Positions 9,927 through 21,073 of a stretch of DNA of 64,000 nt are shown in pieces (the stretch's first letter is position 1; each line of letters begins with the position of its first letter). The position numbers and the translations under genes were made by a program. The notes under the pieces are model-generated. The model was not told where the DNA came from, ran no database searches, and worked only from the letters and a program-made list of their open reading frames with translations. Origin of the DNA: Fonsecaea monophora (Eukaryota > Ascomycota > Eurotiomycetes > Chaetothyriales > Herpotrichiellaceae); NCBI RefSeq assembly GCF_001642475.1, contig NW_019173941.1:124001-188000 (forward strand), read 5' to 3'.

Positions 9927-10603
9927 CAAAGTATGCCCTCAGTCTATCTTGCCAGGCAAGCACTCTTGCTTCTTTCTCAAAGAGTTCCAGCCTCCGTAGA
10001 AGCAAAATAGCAGCATGCTGAAGAGGCTGCTGCCCAGCGCTCACGAGTGGCGGTAGTGCGAGGACATTCGAGACAATGTTTGAGGATGATTGGTGGCACT
10101 GCGTTGGCGGTACTTCGTGCAAAAGGGTCAAAGGAGCGACAGAGCAGGGGTGCTTAAGAGGATGCAATCATAACAGGACGATCAGGAAATAGAAAAGGAT
10201 GTTGATGCTGAATGGTTTTGTTGTATGTAACAAGTTCCCACACGCCACCCACAAAGCTTCCCCCAGGAAAATCCCCCTGGTTCCCTGGTCCCTTGTCTCC
10301 CTAGTAGGTATTGGTCTCTGTAGGTGTGTGTTGATGGTGTTCATGCCGGGTATGGCCGTCTTGCAGATAGGCGAGATGAGTATCCAGCTCGCCAATTCGC
10401 GTACCCGGAAGGACGCGCCTTTTCCGTTGTCTTGGGGCGCGTGGAACCGTGGCTGATGTTCTCTCGCAAGGTTCTTCAGGCTAAACCCATTCATCGCTGC
10501 TAAACATTCAACGAATCTCCCTACACCATACGAGTGCCTCTATCCCTCACCTCACTGCCCCTCTCCTGCAAAGCGCCGATCTGCTCATCCCAGGAACAAT
10601 GCA
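9927..10603. promoter_or_regulatory. Divergent promoter of GAS2-domain gene and HUS1
   Basis: A gene-free interval between two divergent starts, with CT-rich stretches on the HUS1 side. A minus-strand frame immediately upstream of 9926 reads open (LLLRRLELFEKEARVLAWQD) but is out of phase with the GAS2-domain gene and lacks a usable splice to it. Confidence 0.55.
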
Positions 10604-11758
10604 ATGCGCTTCAAGAGCCAGATCAAAAATGTGAATCTACTCGCAAGTAGGCGGCCTCCACACCCACCTCGCCTCGCTTCAATCCAATTAACAGCTTTTC
10701 AGAATTCTGCGCCTCGCTGGCCTCTCTGGGCCAGATTGCCTGGTGCCGGCTTGACGACGATGGGGTTCAGTTTACCATCATCCCCGACAAAGGGAGCCAA
10801 GTCTGGTCCGTCTTGAGGCCCGAGATGATCTTTGAGACATACGTCCTCCAATCTGCGTCACCAAAGAACACAATCAACCTGGAAGTCCCCATCCAAGCCC
10901 TTTCGCGAGCTCTCCGGTCGGCGCTTGGGGCGACTTCTACACAGATCAGGCTGACCAAGAAGGACAACGTCCCCATACTTTCGTTGACGATTGTGACCAA
11001 CTCCTTTAGCAGCGGTAACAATGTCGTGGCCCGTCCTACAACAGTCGGGGGTCAGGGCGGTGCTGGAGAGTGCGACTTTGATGAGGTCGATGATTTATCG
11101 TTTTACGAACCCCATAATAGTGCCTCCGGTGAACGAGAGACGATCATTACTCAAGATATCCCTGTCAAAGTGTTGGCGCCGACGGTGGTCGAGAGCCTCC
11201 ATCAACCCCGAACGCCGGAACCAGACGTGAACATCTATCTTCCTCCTCTGGTTCAGATCAAGACAATATCCGAACGTTTCACACGATTGGCCCTCGCCAC
11301 AACCAAGGGGTCTGCGGGCACCAGTCCTCGGCTGGAACTCAGTGCCAACATGCATGGCTCGCTCAAGGTCTCGATCAAAACCGACGCTCTCAACATCTCA
11401 AGTCGATGGACGGGACTGGCCCATCCCCAGCTTGATCCGGAACATTTTCCAGACTTGACAGATCACCCCACGACCAGAATGAAGGAGCTCGGTGGCCCGA
11501 ACGGGGAGAATGAGGCGGGGTGGTCCAGGGTTCGGATCGATGCCAAGGACTGGTCCAGGGTTCTCAGTGTCGGCCGAGTCTGTACCAAGGTCATTGCATG
11601 TTTCATCAATGAAGGGGCTTTGGTTCTGTATGTGTACCTGCCGGCGGACGAAAACGGCGACGAGGGAGATCCCTGTCTCACGGTGAGTTGGGGTCATTTA
11701 CCTTACGGACCAGATGCTGACCCTACGCTAGTACTACATCAGTTCCTTCTCTGCTTGA
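10604..11758 (+). CDS. hus1: HUS1 checkpoint clamp subunit
   Basis: Three exons, 10604-10646, 10703-11682 and 11732-11758, give about 349 residues. Splicing restores MRFKSQIKNVNLLAK, then IAWCRLDDDGVQFTIIPDKG and MIFETYVLQSASPKNTINLE, the typical Hus1 sliding-clamp start, and the conserved short last exon ending YYISSFSA. Hus1 with Rad9 and Rad1 forms the 9-1-1 ring loaded at damaged DNA to activate the Mec1/ATR checkpoint in the nucleus. Introns are 56 and 49 bp with GTAGGC..TTTCAG and GTGAGT..CGCTAG borders. Without the second splice the frame would run on to 11802 with an unrelated tail, so the spliced end is preferred. Length is slightly above the animal protein, partly from a loop rich in Gly and acidic residues near residue 130. 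Confidence 0.93.
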
Positions 11759-12612
11759 TCCTTGGGCCAGCGTCGATATCATCGAGGTTTAAGTCATGGT
11801 AGAAGGGCCATGTCGGGCTACATGGCCATGACGCGATCACGATCACAGTTTACACTTATGGAAGAGGCAAAGATGTGTGACAGCAGGATTGGCTCTCCAG
11901 TGAGAATGCACTGTATTGTACACATTCGCTTCATACCTCCCACGAAACCTGCACTGTACGCGGTCAGTCCAGATCCTTTACTTTTACTTGTGGTGATATG
12001 TTCACTAGTCACCTGATGCCTAGCATGTTCAAACCCTTTCCACCCCTTGTTGCCTTTGGATCCGCAGACCAGCTCCTGAGAACTGCACATCACGCGACGA
12101 GGCCCCAGAACCATGTTTCAACCATTGTTGTGACTGCAGCCTATCTGAAGAGCAAAGCCGTGAAAGTGAAGTAAAAGTAGACTGTAAATATTATGTATGA
12201 ACACCCTATCAGTACTATTAGTGATAGTACTATGTGAGCCAAAAGATTATGTAATGGTCGGTGAGTTATGTGTCAAAACTCCTTAATTATTCTACTAGTA
12301 CTTGTAATTCATAAAACACTGTATGCCCTGCCTAATTAGGACTAGTTTACTATACCTCACGTGAAAGGATCTCATACTATAATCTCCATGCCTCTAGAGA
12401 AATGTACAGTCTCATCCATTCTATTTCCTAGCAGCCCCTGAGATATGTACTCATGGCCATTATCGTCAAAAATCCCTTTAATCCACTATCATGTCAGCTC
12501 AAAAATCACTTTTGACAAACACCTGGCGCCCTAATGCAACGAATAAGCCCCTCCTAATGTCCTGCACCCTCGAAAGGCGTCCTCCAGAATAGAAAATTGT
12601 GTTGTGCTGTGC
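11759..12612. other. Convergent intergenic region HUS1/NHX1
   Basis: No gene. AT-rich centre with an inverted repeat at 12211-12231 and a TCACGTGA at 12357-12364. The 3' untranslated regions and polyadenylation signals of both genes should lie here. Confidence 0.6.
12211..12231. repeat. Inverted repeat, 8-bp arms with 5-base loop
   Basis: AGTACTAT and ATAGTACT are perfect inverted arms around TAGTG in the convergent interval. It is a possible RNA hairpin in the 3' region of either gene. Confidence 0.7.
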
Positions 12613-15001
12613 TCATGAAGGAGGTGGGCCCTTGCCCTGACCCTGATGCTGGTCCAACAACAGATGTGGCTTGATAAAATCCTCATCCAACTGGCGGAAC
12701 CAAGCAGTGTGGTCCGCCGTTGCCCCCCTCAATAGGTTCCTTATCGAGCTACTTGCTCCCACTAGCGGCGTCGACGCTCTTTCAGGTTGGGTAGCAGCTG
12801 TGCCCATGTCTCCTTGGTCAACCCCTAGGGAATCACCATCTCCGTTGTTGAGAATAATATCAGGCGCAGACCGTACCCGTGTATCGTGAGCTCCTGGTGG
12901 GAGCGATAGAGGAGACTGTTTTCTTCGTGGTGCGGCGGGTGGTAGGTCGAGTTCGGCAGCAGCATCTTCGTCGTCATCGGATGTTGACCCGCTGGTGCTG
13001 CCGTGGCCAGACAGTAATTTCCCTTGCTGGGCGACGAGATCACGATCACGTTGGGAGATGGCAGAGTTTTTGCGCTGGCCTCCAGGATGAAGTGGAGGAG
13101 ACCGGCCGTTGCTACTGCTGTACCCTCTGTCGTTTCGAGCGTGTGACGCCGAGCCATTGGCTTTTGTTTCGCGACCGTTGCCGACGTAGTCAAGACCGAT
13201 CGCCGAGGGTCGCGGGTTGTGGCCGAAACCAGTCCCGGATCGCTTGTAGTATGTACCGCCATTGGCCGTCTCAATATCGAATTCGTCGTCCGAGTCAATC
13301 TCCTCGACCACACCTGTGCGGATGCCCAGAATCTCCAGCATCCGTGCCGTTGTGCCGCCGAAAATAATGACCGTCAACACCACCACGACAAGGACAGTGG
13401 CGCGGAGTGCGGGACCCTCATTACCCTGTAGTCCCGCGGCCAGGGCGACACCGACGGCACCCCGCAGGCCAGCCCAGAACAACATGACCTGATAATGCCA
13501 TGGAAGTTCCTCCGCCACGTCGCGGCCACGGCGTTTAGCTCGAAGTCGAATGATATAGTTGATAGCTTTTGAAAGCGGGAACACAGCCAACCACCGTGCG
13601 CCACAGATACCGACGACTGTAACGAGGATGAACAGTGGTTTGAAAACTAGATCGGTCTCGGTAAATAGCGTGAGTCCCAGATATATGAAAATGAAGTTCT
13701 CCGACAGCTGAGCAGTGATCTGAAAGAAGAATTTCGTGGTAAGTTGAGTTCTTCGGGACATGTTGTAGTATGCGTAATGTTTCAGGGTGATTCCGCAGAA
13801 TAAGAGCGACACAATGCCTGGTAAACGAATGTTTCAGCGTTCTGCAAGAGACACAGAGTTGGGGAATGGTACATACCTGACATGTGAACACCGTTGGAGA
13901 AAAAGTAGCTTGCATATGCAATCAGAACTATGAGACAGCTCTCAATCTTTGGGAATCTGCGGACGAGCGTATACTTCAAAGCGAGTGCTGTTCCGATGCC
14001 CACCACCACCCCAATCACCAAGCTCGTAAAGAAGACAAGTAAGAAGATGCCGATAGCCTCGAACAGGCTGATAATGTTCAAGTTCCCAGAAGCCCCTTCC
14101 CTGTATCGCTGGGCAGTCTCGAATAAGACGATGGCAATGGCATCGTTGAGTATGGACTCGCCAAAGATGACCGTGTACAGTTTCGGTTCGACCTTGTATA
14201 AGTTGAAGATGGCGAGGATAGTGACAGGATCGGTAGCGGACAGGGTTGCGCCGACCGAGATGGCCTCGACCCAGGTGATGGTCAGGCCGTCAAAAGGGAT
14301 TCGCGTCCACAGCCAAAGTATCAGGCCCAAGGACACGGCGGAGATAAAGGTCCCAGCAAATGCAAAGGTCAGGATTGTGCCAATATTGCGGAAGAAGTTT
14401 GCCTATGCTCCATTAGTTGATATCCGGTGTGGGAGCAGATCCAGTCTCTTTGCCAGAAACCCCCTTCCTTACCTGATGTAGTTCGTAACCGGAGGCGAGA
14501 ATGATGGGCGGCAGAAGGAGGTTGAAGAAGAATTGGTAGTCGAAACTGACAGTGTCTTGTATCGCAGTGCCAGGTGTGATGCGTATGACCAGTCCCACGA
14601 CCATGCCTAAATACCGCAGTTAGCGGCGTACAGTTGTATCCAGCAATTGACGAGTACCAGCAAATATAGATATGACGGTCTCATGGACAGCTTGTATTCT
14701 CTTCTGCTGTAGGATGTAACTCGTAAACAGCGCTGCAATCAGCAGCATGATCAGAATAAAGAGGGCCCATGATGAGAAGATCTCTTTCTGGCCAGCTTCG
14801 GGAGGGTCTGTCTCGAGGATCGATTAGCGAATGAATCGGAAGCGCATCGTGGGCAATATGGCGCGTGACAGCGTACCGTCTGGATCGACGTCTTCAACCT
14901 GGCGGCCTGTGTCGCGAGAGTTAGTGTGATGGTCTCGTGGAGAAGGTCAGGTTTGCGTTACGGAGAATATTCAACGTCGCGCCCACGAGGGTTGACGCCA
15001 T
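12613..15001 (-). CDS. nhx1: NHX1-type endosomal Na+(K+)/H+ exchanger
   Basis: Six exons on the minus strand: 15001-14962, 14906-14877, 14807-14658, 14606-14473, 14402-13877 and 13817-12613, about 694 residues. All five junctions keep phase with GT..AG borders. The protein has about a dozen hydrophobic segments. Family signatures include FFFNLLLPPIILASGYEL (the amiloride-site LLPPI motif), the ESILNDAIAIVLFE ion-binding ND pair, and LPWHYQVMLFWAGLRGAVGVALAAG before a long hydrophilic, Ser/Asp-rich tail from about residue 480. This matches the CPA1 endosomal group (yeast Nhx1, animal NHE6/7/9), which exchanges Na+ or K+ for protons in late endosomes and vacuoles. The start MASTLVGATLNIL is the first ATG that splices in frame. 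Confidence 0.92.
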
Positions 15002-15818
15002 GTTGGCGCAGAGATCAAACTAGGTATCATTCGCGAGAGAGCGCAGTCGGGAGGACGAGGATGAGCGGTAGGAGGTGCGATGACAACAGATCAAGAATGG
15101 ACGAGAATATTACAAAGAGATGAGAAGGGCAGCCTGCGCAGCCTGCGTGAGGATGTGGTTGGGAGCGCAGCGTAGGCGGGTGCGAGATGTTGAGTACCAA
15201 AGGTAGTTTGGCGTTGCCGGAATTGGAGTCGTGTACCCTCTTTACTTTGTATTGAGTTGCAGGAAGACAGAGAGACTTTGGATCGACTTCCTCTTCCTGG
15301 CTGCAATCGATATGTACCGAGTACTCGTGGTTCCCACTCGCTTCTTCCACTCTACCATTGGCGGGATGTCCACCTGTTCATTCAGCCGTCTCTTTGGGGA
15401 TGACGATCCCCCCCTTTTTTGCACCCCACGACGCCTCCCTGAACGCCCTCCCTGAACGCCTCCCTAAACGACTTCCTGTGATTCCCTGACGCATACGAGG
15501 TACCTCGTACTCGAGGCGGTATAACAGAAAAGACAGCTTAAAGATCTCATTGTACAAGCAAGAGTAGTAATCTCACAGCTATACGGAGCACCCCAGAATC
15601 GAATCTCTAGAGTAAACGAAGGCCTCTCCCTCCAAAACTATTCCCAAGCCATGCGAATTCATGACCATCCAATGCCCTCCCTGCTGTCTCAAACCATAGA
15701 CTGGATTATCCTGCCACTTCCCCTTCCTCGGATGCAAGCCCTGAAATCATCCGAACCCCTATGACCTCTTTTCTCGTCTTCAGTTGATCTCATTATGGTA
15801 CAATAAGACATCCATCTA
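15002..15818. promoter_or_regulatory. Upstream region of NHX1
   Basis: A gene-free interval between the NHX1 start and the SNF2 stop (tandem minus-strand genes). It carries a short tandem repeat at 15431-15478 and GTAC-type words near 15,314 and 15,498. Confidence 0.5.
15431..15478. repeat. Tandem repeat, 12-13 bp unit, about four copies
   Basis: Successive units ACGCCTCCCTGA, ACGCCCTCCCTGA, ACGCCTCCCTAA and a degenerate ACGACTTCCTGT. It lies about 430 bp upstream of NHX1. Confidence 0.75.
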
Positions 15819-18800
15819 TCATTCTGCTCCGCTGGCTGCCCCGCTTGTGGTGCCGTTCGTTGCGACTCCATTACTGCCAGAACCCAATGTCAATCTCAAC
15901 TTTGTCCCGCCAGCTGGTGCCACAGATCCTCGGGGTGTCCCGGCGCTCGAACCTGGGGCTGTCGAGTCGCCGTCAAGGCCCCTATCCCCGAGGATGGGAT
16001 TGTCTGCAATTTGCTTGGCTACCATCTCATTGCAGTGGTTCTATCAGAGATTGTTAGTAACAAATTCCAAATGAAAAAGGTGATGCAACCCTTACCTCGA
16101 TAGCAATCGCATCGTTGTACAGCATGCTCCCGTCCTCATTGTACGTCTTTGCGTTCTTTGCCAGGAGCGCTATGTCGTTTTGGAAATCTCTGAGGCTGGT
16201 ATATTGATGACTGTTGATCCGTTTCTCAATCATGTCCATGGCAATGGGTTCCGTGATGTAATTGTAATAATCCGGGTACACTTTCTTCGGCGGCAGCTCC
16301 AGGAACGGTCCGATGATCAATCTTGTGGGGGGTTCGTCATCGCTCTCGTCTTCCGACTGTTGTTCTGAATCCGAGTCTGGCACCTCAAGAGCCTTGATAG
16401 ACGCAAACACAGCCTTGAGAGCTTTCTGTAGGGCGGATCGCTCCGAACTAGTCAACGTGTCGATGGCCGCTTTGTTGGGTTGCTTTCCCCTCTTGCGTTT
16501 CGTCGCTGGTATTTCATCCTCAATCTCCTCGGCCTTCCTCTTTTGCCCCGCCGATTTCCGTCCAGGGCCTTTTTTCTTTGGGGGCGGCTCCTCCTCAGAA
16601 CTCTCTTGTTCCGGTTCAGGCGACGAGGTGACGCCAGCGGCTTCTCGCTCACGTTTGAGCTTGTTGGTCCGTCTCTTTTCAATTCGGGCCTGTTTGCGTT
16701 TGGCTGCCTCACCTATCGAATCGTCCGAATCATCAACAGCGGCAAGCCATTGTTCTTCGGTGAGACCGTCGTCATATTTGACCTGAGTTTTGACACGGGC
16801 GCCGCGACCAGTATATTCCTCTGTCTCTTCTTGAACCGGATTGTCTTCAGCCACGTAGATGTCAGGAAGCTCACTTTCTTCCATCAAGCGTGCAAGCGGT
16901 CGGCCGGGTCCATACTGATCGGTCTCTTCACGCTCCTTATCCATCTTCTTGAACAAGACCAGTTCATCCTCTGTACGAGCCATAATCTCATTCAGGTCAT
17001 CGTCGTCCATCTCCTCTGAATCCCCAACTTGTTCGGCCGCTTCGGCGGCCTCGAGCAAAGTCTTTAGGAAAGCCTCCCGCTCCTCGTTGGTGGATTTGTT
17101 GTCAAACTTACCCGCCTGAATGACCTTGCCGTCCATGTCAAGCTTGAATTGAGCTCGCTCCAGAATCTTCTCCTCCACCGAATTGGAGCTGATGAGCCGG
17201 AGAATGCGCACTTCGTTCTTCTGTCCGATACGGTGAGCACGGTCCTGAGCTTGTAAGTCCTGGTGAGGGTTCCAATCTGAATCGTAGATAATGACAGTAT
17301 CTGCTGTTTGAAGATTCAAACCTAAGCCACCTGCTCGGGTTGAAAGCAGAAAGCAGAAGTATGGTGATCCAGGCTCGTTGAAAACCCGCAATAGTTCAGA
17401 TCGATCTTCAGCCTTGGTGGCGCCGTCAAGTCGAAGATATTGTATGCCACGGTACCGCAAGAAGTCCTCCATGATGTTCATGATCTGAGTCATCTGGAAA
17501 AACATCAACACACGATGACCAGTAGCACGGAACTTGGGCAGGACTCTGTCGAGAAGCTCAAATTTACCAGCTGTTCTCCAGATCGAGTCATTCGTTCCCC
17601 TGCCAGGATTCATTTGGTCTTCCACAGGCTCAAAGACATAAGGGTGATTACACAGTTTTCTCAGCTGCATCAACATGTTGCTGAGACCGCGCATGCTGGT
17701 CTTGCCACCTTTACCGTCAGCCACAGCCAGGCGGTTGTGCGTCATCAATTGCATATAAAGCTTGGTCTGGAGTGCTGAGAAGCGACATTTGACGACCCGC
17801 TCTTGCTTGTCAGGAAGATCCTTCTCCACGTCTTTCTTGAGACGACGGAGCAGGAAAGGCCGCAGAACCTTGTGCAGACGACGAATAATCAGGAGCTGCT
17901 CTTCCTCGCTCAACTCCATCTTGTCTTGTCCGCCAGTGTTGGCAAAAGGAGTATTGAACCACTCGTCAAAGGATTTGACTGACTTGAAGATTGTAGGCAG
18001 CACGAAGTTGAGAAGCGCCCACAGTTCAGGCAGGTTGTTTTGTAGGGGAGTACCGGTCAAGATCAGCCGATATCTCGTGGTGTAATACTGAGTGATGGTA
18101 CTGCTTAATTTTGACTGGGCATTCTTCATGCGATGACCTTCATCAACGATCATGTGTACCCATTTGATCTTACTCAAAATGGGGCGGTCTTTGATGATAT
18201 ATTCGTATGTCGTGAGGAGGACTTGGAAATTACCCTGTCGGATCCTCATCTGCTGCTGCTTCCTGCTATTTGGCGGGCCCTTGTAAACGATGCGACTGAC
18301 AGAGGGTGCCCACTTCTCAAACTCCAGATTCCAATTGGTGAGTGTGCTGAGGGGAACAATGACCAAGAACGGACCCAACTGGCGCTTTTTCTCGATCAGA
18401 TAGGTGATCAAACTGATGGTCTGGATGGTCTTTCCCAGACCCATCTCGTCGGCCAAGATACCGTTCAGGTTGTTGTTGAACAGTGAAATCATCCACTGAA
18501 GACCTTTGAGCTGGTACTCTTTCAAAGTACCTCCCACCAGGATTGAGGGTTGGACGTTGACTTCTTCCTTGATTCGATGGGCAACGGCATAGTAATCCAC
18601 TTTACCACGGCCTTCGTCTTCTGAGTCACCCTCTTCTTCATCCTCCTCGTCCGTGTACTTGTCTTCGCCCCATTTCTCTGCTGCGCTTCGTTGCTGTTGT
18701 CTGACAGAGGCAGCAAGCTGTTTCAGGAAACCGTCGGTCTGCTTGAGAAGATGTGTAATGCGAGAATCCTTCGCCTGACCAAGAAGCTTCAGGTATGTCT

Positions 18801-20258
18801 CTTCATCGTTTGCCTTCAATGCCTGCAAACGTTGCTTTGCAGTCCGTTCGATTCGCTTCTGTTCTTCACGCTCCATATGTTGGTGATGAGTGACCATCAT
18901 CCGGCCAAGCTTCTGAATACGCGAGCGTTGACTGATGGCATTGCTCTTGACATCCTGGGCGTGCGCGACAATGGACTGCAGATGATTCGTTTGCCGAGTC
19001 TTCTCCTTGTTCTCTCTGGCATCGCGTTGCTGTTTCTCGAGTTTCTCGGTGATGCGAGCTTCGCGAAGTGATTGCTTCTTCATCCGGCGATGCATTGATC
19101 GATTCGCCGTCATTGCTAGGTTATCGTAGTAGAAAAGCTCTTGCTGAATTTCGCGGCGAAAATCTCGTTGCTTCTGAAGCAAACATAACTTCTTGTACTC
19201 GATTAACGCTTTAAGCTTGAGAGAGTCGTCGGCAGTGGGTTCAAGGGATTTACTGGTATCCCAAGACGCGATGTTGACAGGCAGTGCTGCCAATTCAGAC
19301 TTTCGAGCTTGGATGCGGTTGTAGAGTAACCGTTCTTGCTCCTCTCGCACTTGATCAGTGTCAAGGCCAATAGGCATTATGCTTGGGATTTTCTGGCGCT
19401 TGGGACGTTGTGAATGGTCTGAGAAGCTGATCGCCTTCAAGAGAATTTCGTAAGGCGACTGATAGGTGTCGAAGAACGATTTGGCTCGAGCAATTTCGGT
19501 CGAACCACCGTCCTCCTTCACTTCGACAGTACCCTCCGCGACCTTATCCCCGGGGGGAATGCTCTCCGTAGGCGTGGCAGCTTGCTGTTTGAGGGACGGG
19601 AATAGTTGCTGCTGTATCCTGGGGTGTAAAGGCTGATTCTTGGACAGAGTCTTGAATGCGAAAATCTGGGTTCTCAATAGATTCAGCTGTTCTGCCGTGA
19701 AGCTGCCGTTCGCCTGAGCAGGAACACGCTGTGCCTGTGCTCCAGCTTGTGCTGAGTTGGGTCCGGAGGTTGAGCTCGGCGTGGAAGAAGTTGCCCCGTT
19801 GACCACCGGACCTGCTGGATCTTGTTGACCATTGCTACTTCCATTTGTTGCTGGAGGGTTAGCACTGCCATTAGCCTGTAGTCCGGAATGTTGACCCAAT
19901 TGCGCTTGTGGCTGGTGTTGGGCTTTTTGGGCAGCCTGCAATTGTTGAGCCTGGAGTTGTGCTTGTTTTTGAGCCTGTAGTTTTCGGAAGTTCTGCTGTT
20001 GCTGGACGGCAGTGAGAAACCGATATGCCTTTAGGTACTCGGGGTCGGTTTCGGGGACATTTTGGGCTTTCATGCGCTGGAATTTCTATTGCTGATGTTA
20101 GCAGTCGATTGCGGAAAAAGGGTTATTTGAGGGCTCCAAAGGCGTGATATGCAAAGGTTACATACTTGATAAACTTCCTGCACTTGGGCTTGGGAGAGGT
20201 TGGGTGGGAGCGAGGGAACATTGGCCTGCATCGCAGGTGCGGACTGAACAGAAGTCAT
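15819..20258 (-). CDS. snf2: SNF2/STH1-type chromatin remodelling ATPase
   Basis: Three exons, 20258-20166, 20085-16096 and 16040-15819, encode about 1434 residues. Order of parts: a Gln-rich N-terminus; a QLQ motif near residues 159-195 (FTAEQLNLLRTQIFAFKTLS); an HSA region around 350-430; the helicase-like ATPase with Walker A (ILADEMGLGKTIQT) and DEGH box (VDEGHRMKN); the helicase C half with LSTRAGGLGLNLQTADTVI and AHRIGQ; a SnAC-like acidic segment; Lys-rich AT-hook-like basic patches; and a bromodomain (DYYNYITEPIAMDMIEKRI) close to the C-terminus. This is the catalytic subunit of SWI/SNF or RSC. Which of the two paralogue groups it belongs to cannot be settled by eye. The last intron interrupts the bromodomain end (AIAIE|NHCNEMV). 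Start MTSVQSAPAM is the first ATG in the 5' exon. Confidence 0.94.
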
Positions 20259-21073
20259 GGTGACTTCTCAGTCGGGCCAGGAATACTGCAACGCTAGGCA
20301 GCTGCAGCTCAAGGCGGACGTCGTAAAGGCTTATCTGAGCATCTAATCAAGATCAGTGCTGTTGCTGTCGGTGTTCTAGGAGGGCACAGGACTGGCGCAG
20401 CCTCGCGAAGGGGGATGAACGTGGCGCAGATGGCAGATGGCAGGGACTTGTTGTTGTACCAGTCCCGGGTGAGGCGAGGTTGGGCGGTTGAGGTGAGGAT
20501 GCCTGATTAAAGAGGGGACGAAGAGTCGGCAACCGGGTTTGGGCGCACTCCTCAAGCGGTGCTGCGAGTTGCCAGAGTTCAGTTGAGATGAAAAGAGATG
20601 GATGCGACGCGTTGATTGATGATTTTCCCGGCCGAGGGGCCTTTCACGTCTTGGGGGGAGCGCAACGGAGAACAGATGTGACCCCCAAACGAGGTTCTGC
20701 GAGTAGTAGTTTGCCAAGCATGCGGCAAATCTGAGGTCGCTCGATAATTCACGTGACCTTCAATCACGTGATAGCGTAGGGGGAAACTTTTTTCAGGTGG
20801 CAAGGGTCAACGGGTGCTCCACTCATCTCAGGAACATTTGTGAAAGGCGCAGAGTCTCAGTGTGGTATCAAGGAGGGAATTGTCATGATTGATATGCTCG
20901 CAAATTCAGTCAGTGTATATGCCATACAGCGCCGCTTCAATGCATTCTCAATTGATCTGGTTCTAGTAGTCTCTCGCTTCACAAAGGAGTCCCGCCTTTG
21001 CCCCCTAAACCAGCGCCAAACTCCCATCTAACAAATCCAAAAGGCCTTTGTGATTGCCTTTGCACACGATAGT
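20259..21073. promoter_or_regulatory. Upstream region of SNF2
   Basis: A gene-free interval. Two TCACGTGA sites lie about 490-515 bp ahead of the SNF2 start. The BAR-domain gene ends at 21074 on the same strand, so its 3' untranslated region shares this interval. Confidence 0.55.
20749..20771. promoter_or_regulatory. Paired TCACGTGA sites
   Basis: Two perfect 8-bp palindromes start at 20749 and 20764, 15 bp apart. TCACGTGA is the core of the Cbf1-type bHLH site in ascomycetes. Regulation of SNF2 is inferred only from position. Confidence 0.55.

Noticed and set aside
9930..10160. Minus-strand frame with LLLRRLELFEKEARVLAW upstream of the GAS2-domain gene, as a possible first exon
   Set aside because: It is out of phase with the main frame and no donor/acceptor pair joins them; the ATG at 9926 gives the expected family N-terminus.
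11683..11802. Longer HUS1 C-terminus by reading through intron 2
   Set aside because: Splicing restores the conserved YYISSFSA end; the read-through tail is unlike the family.
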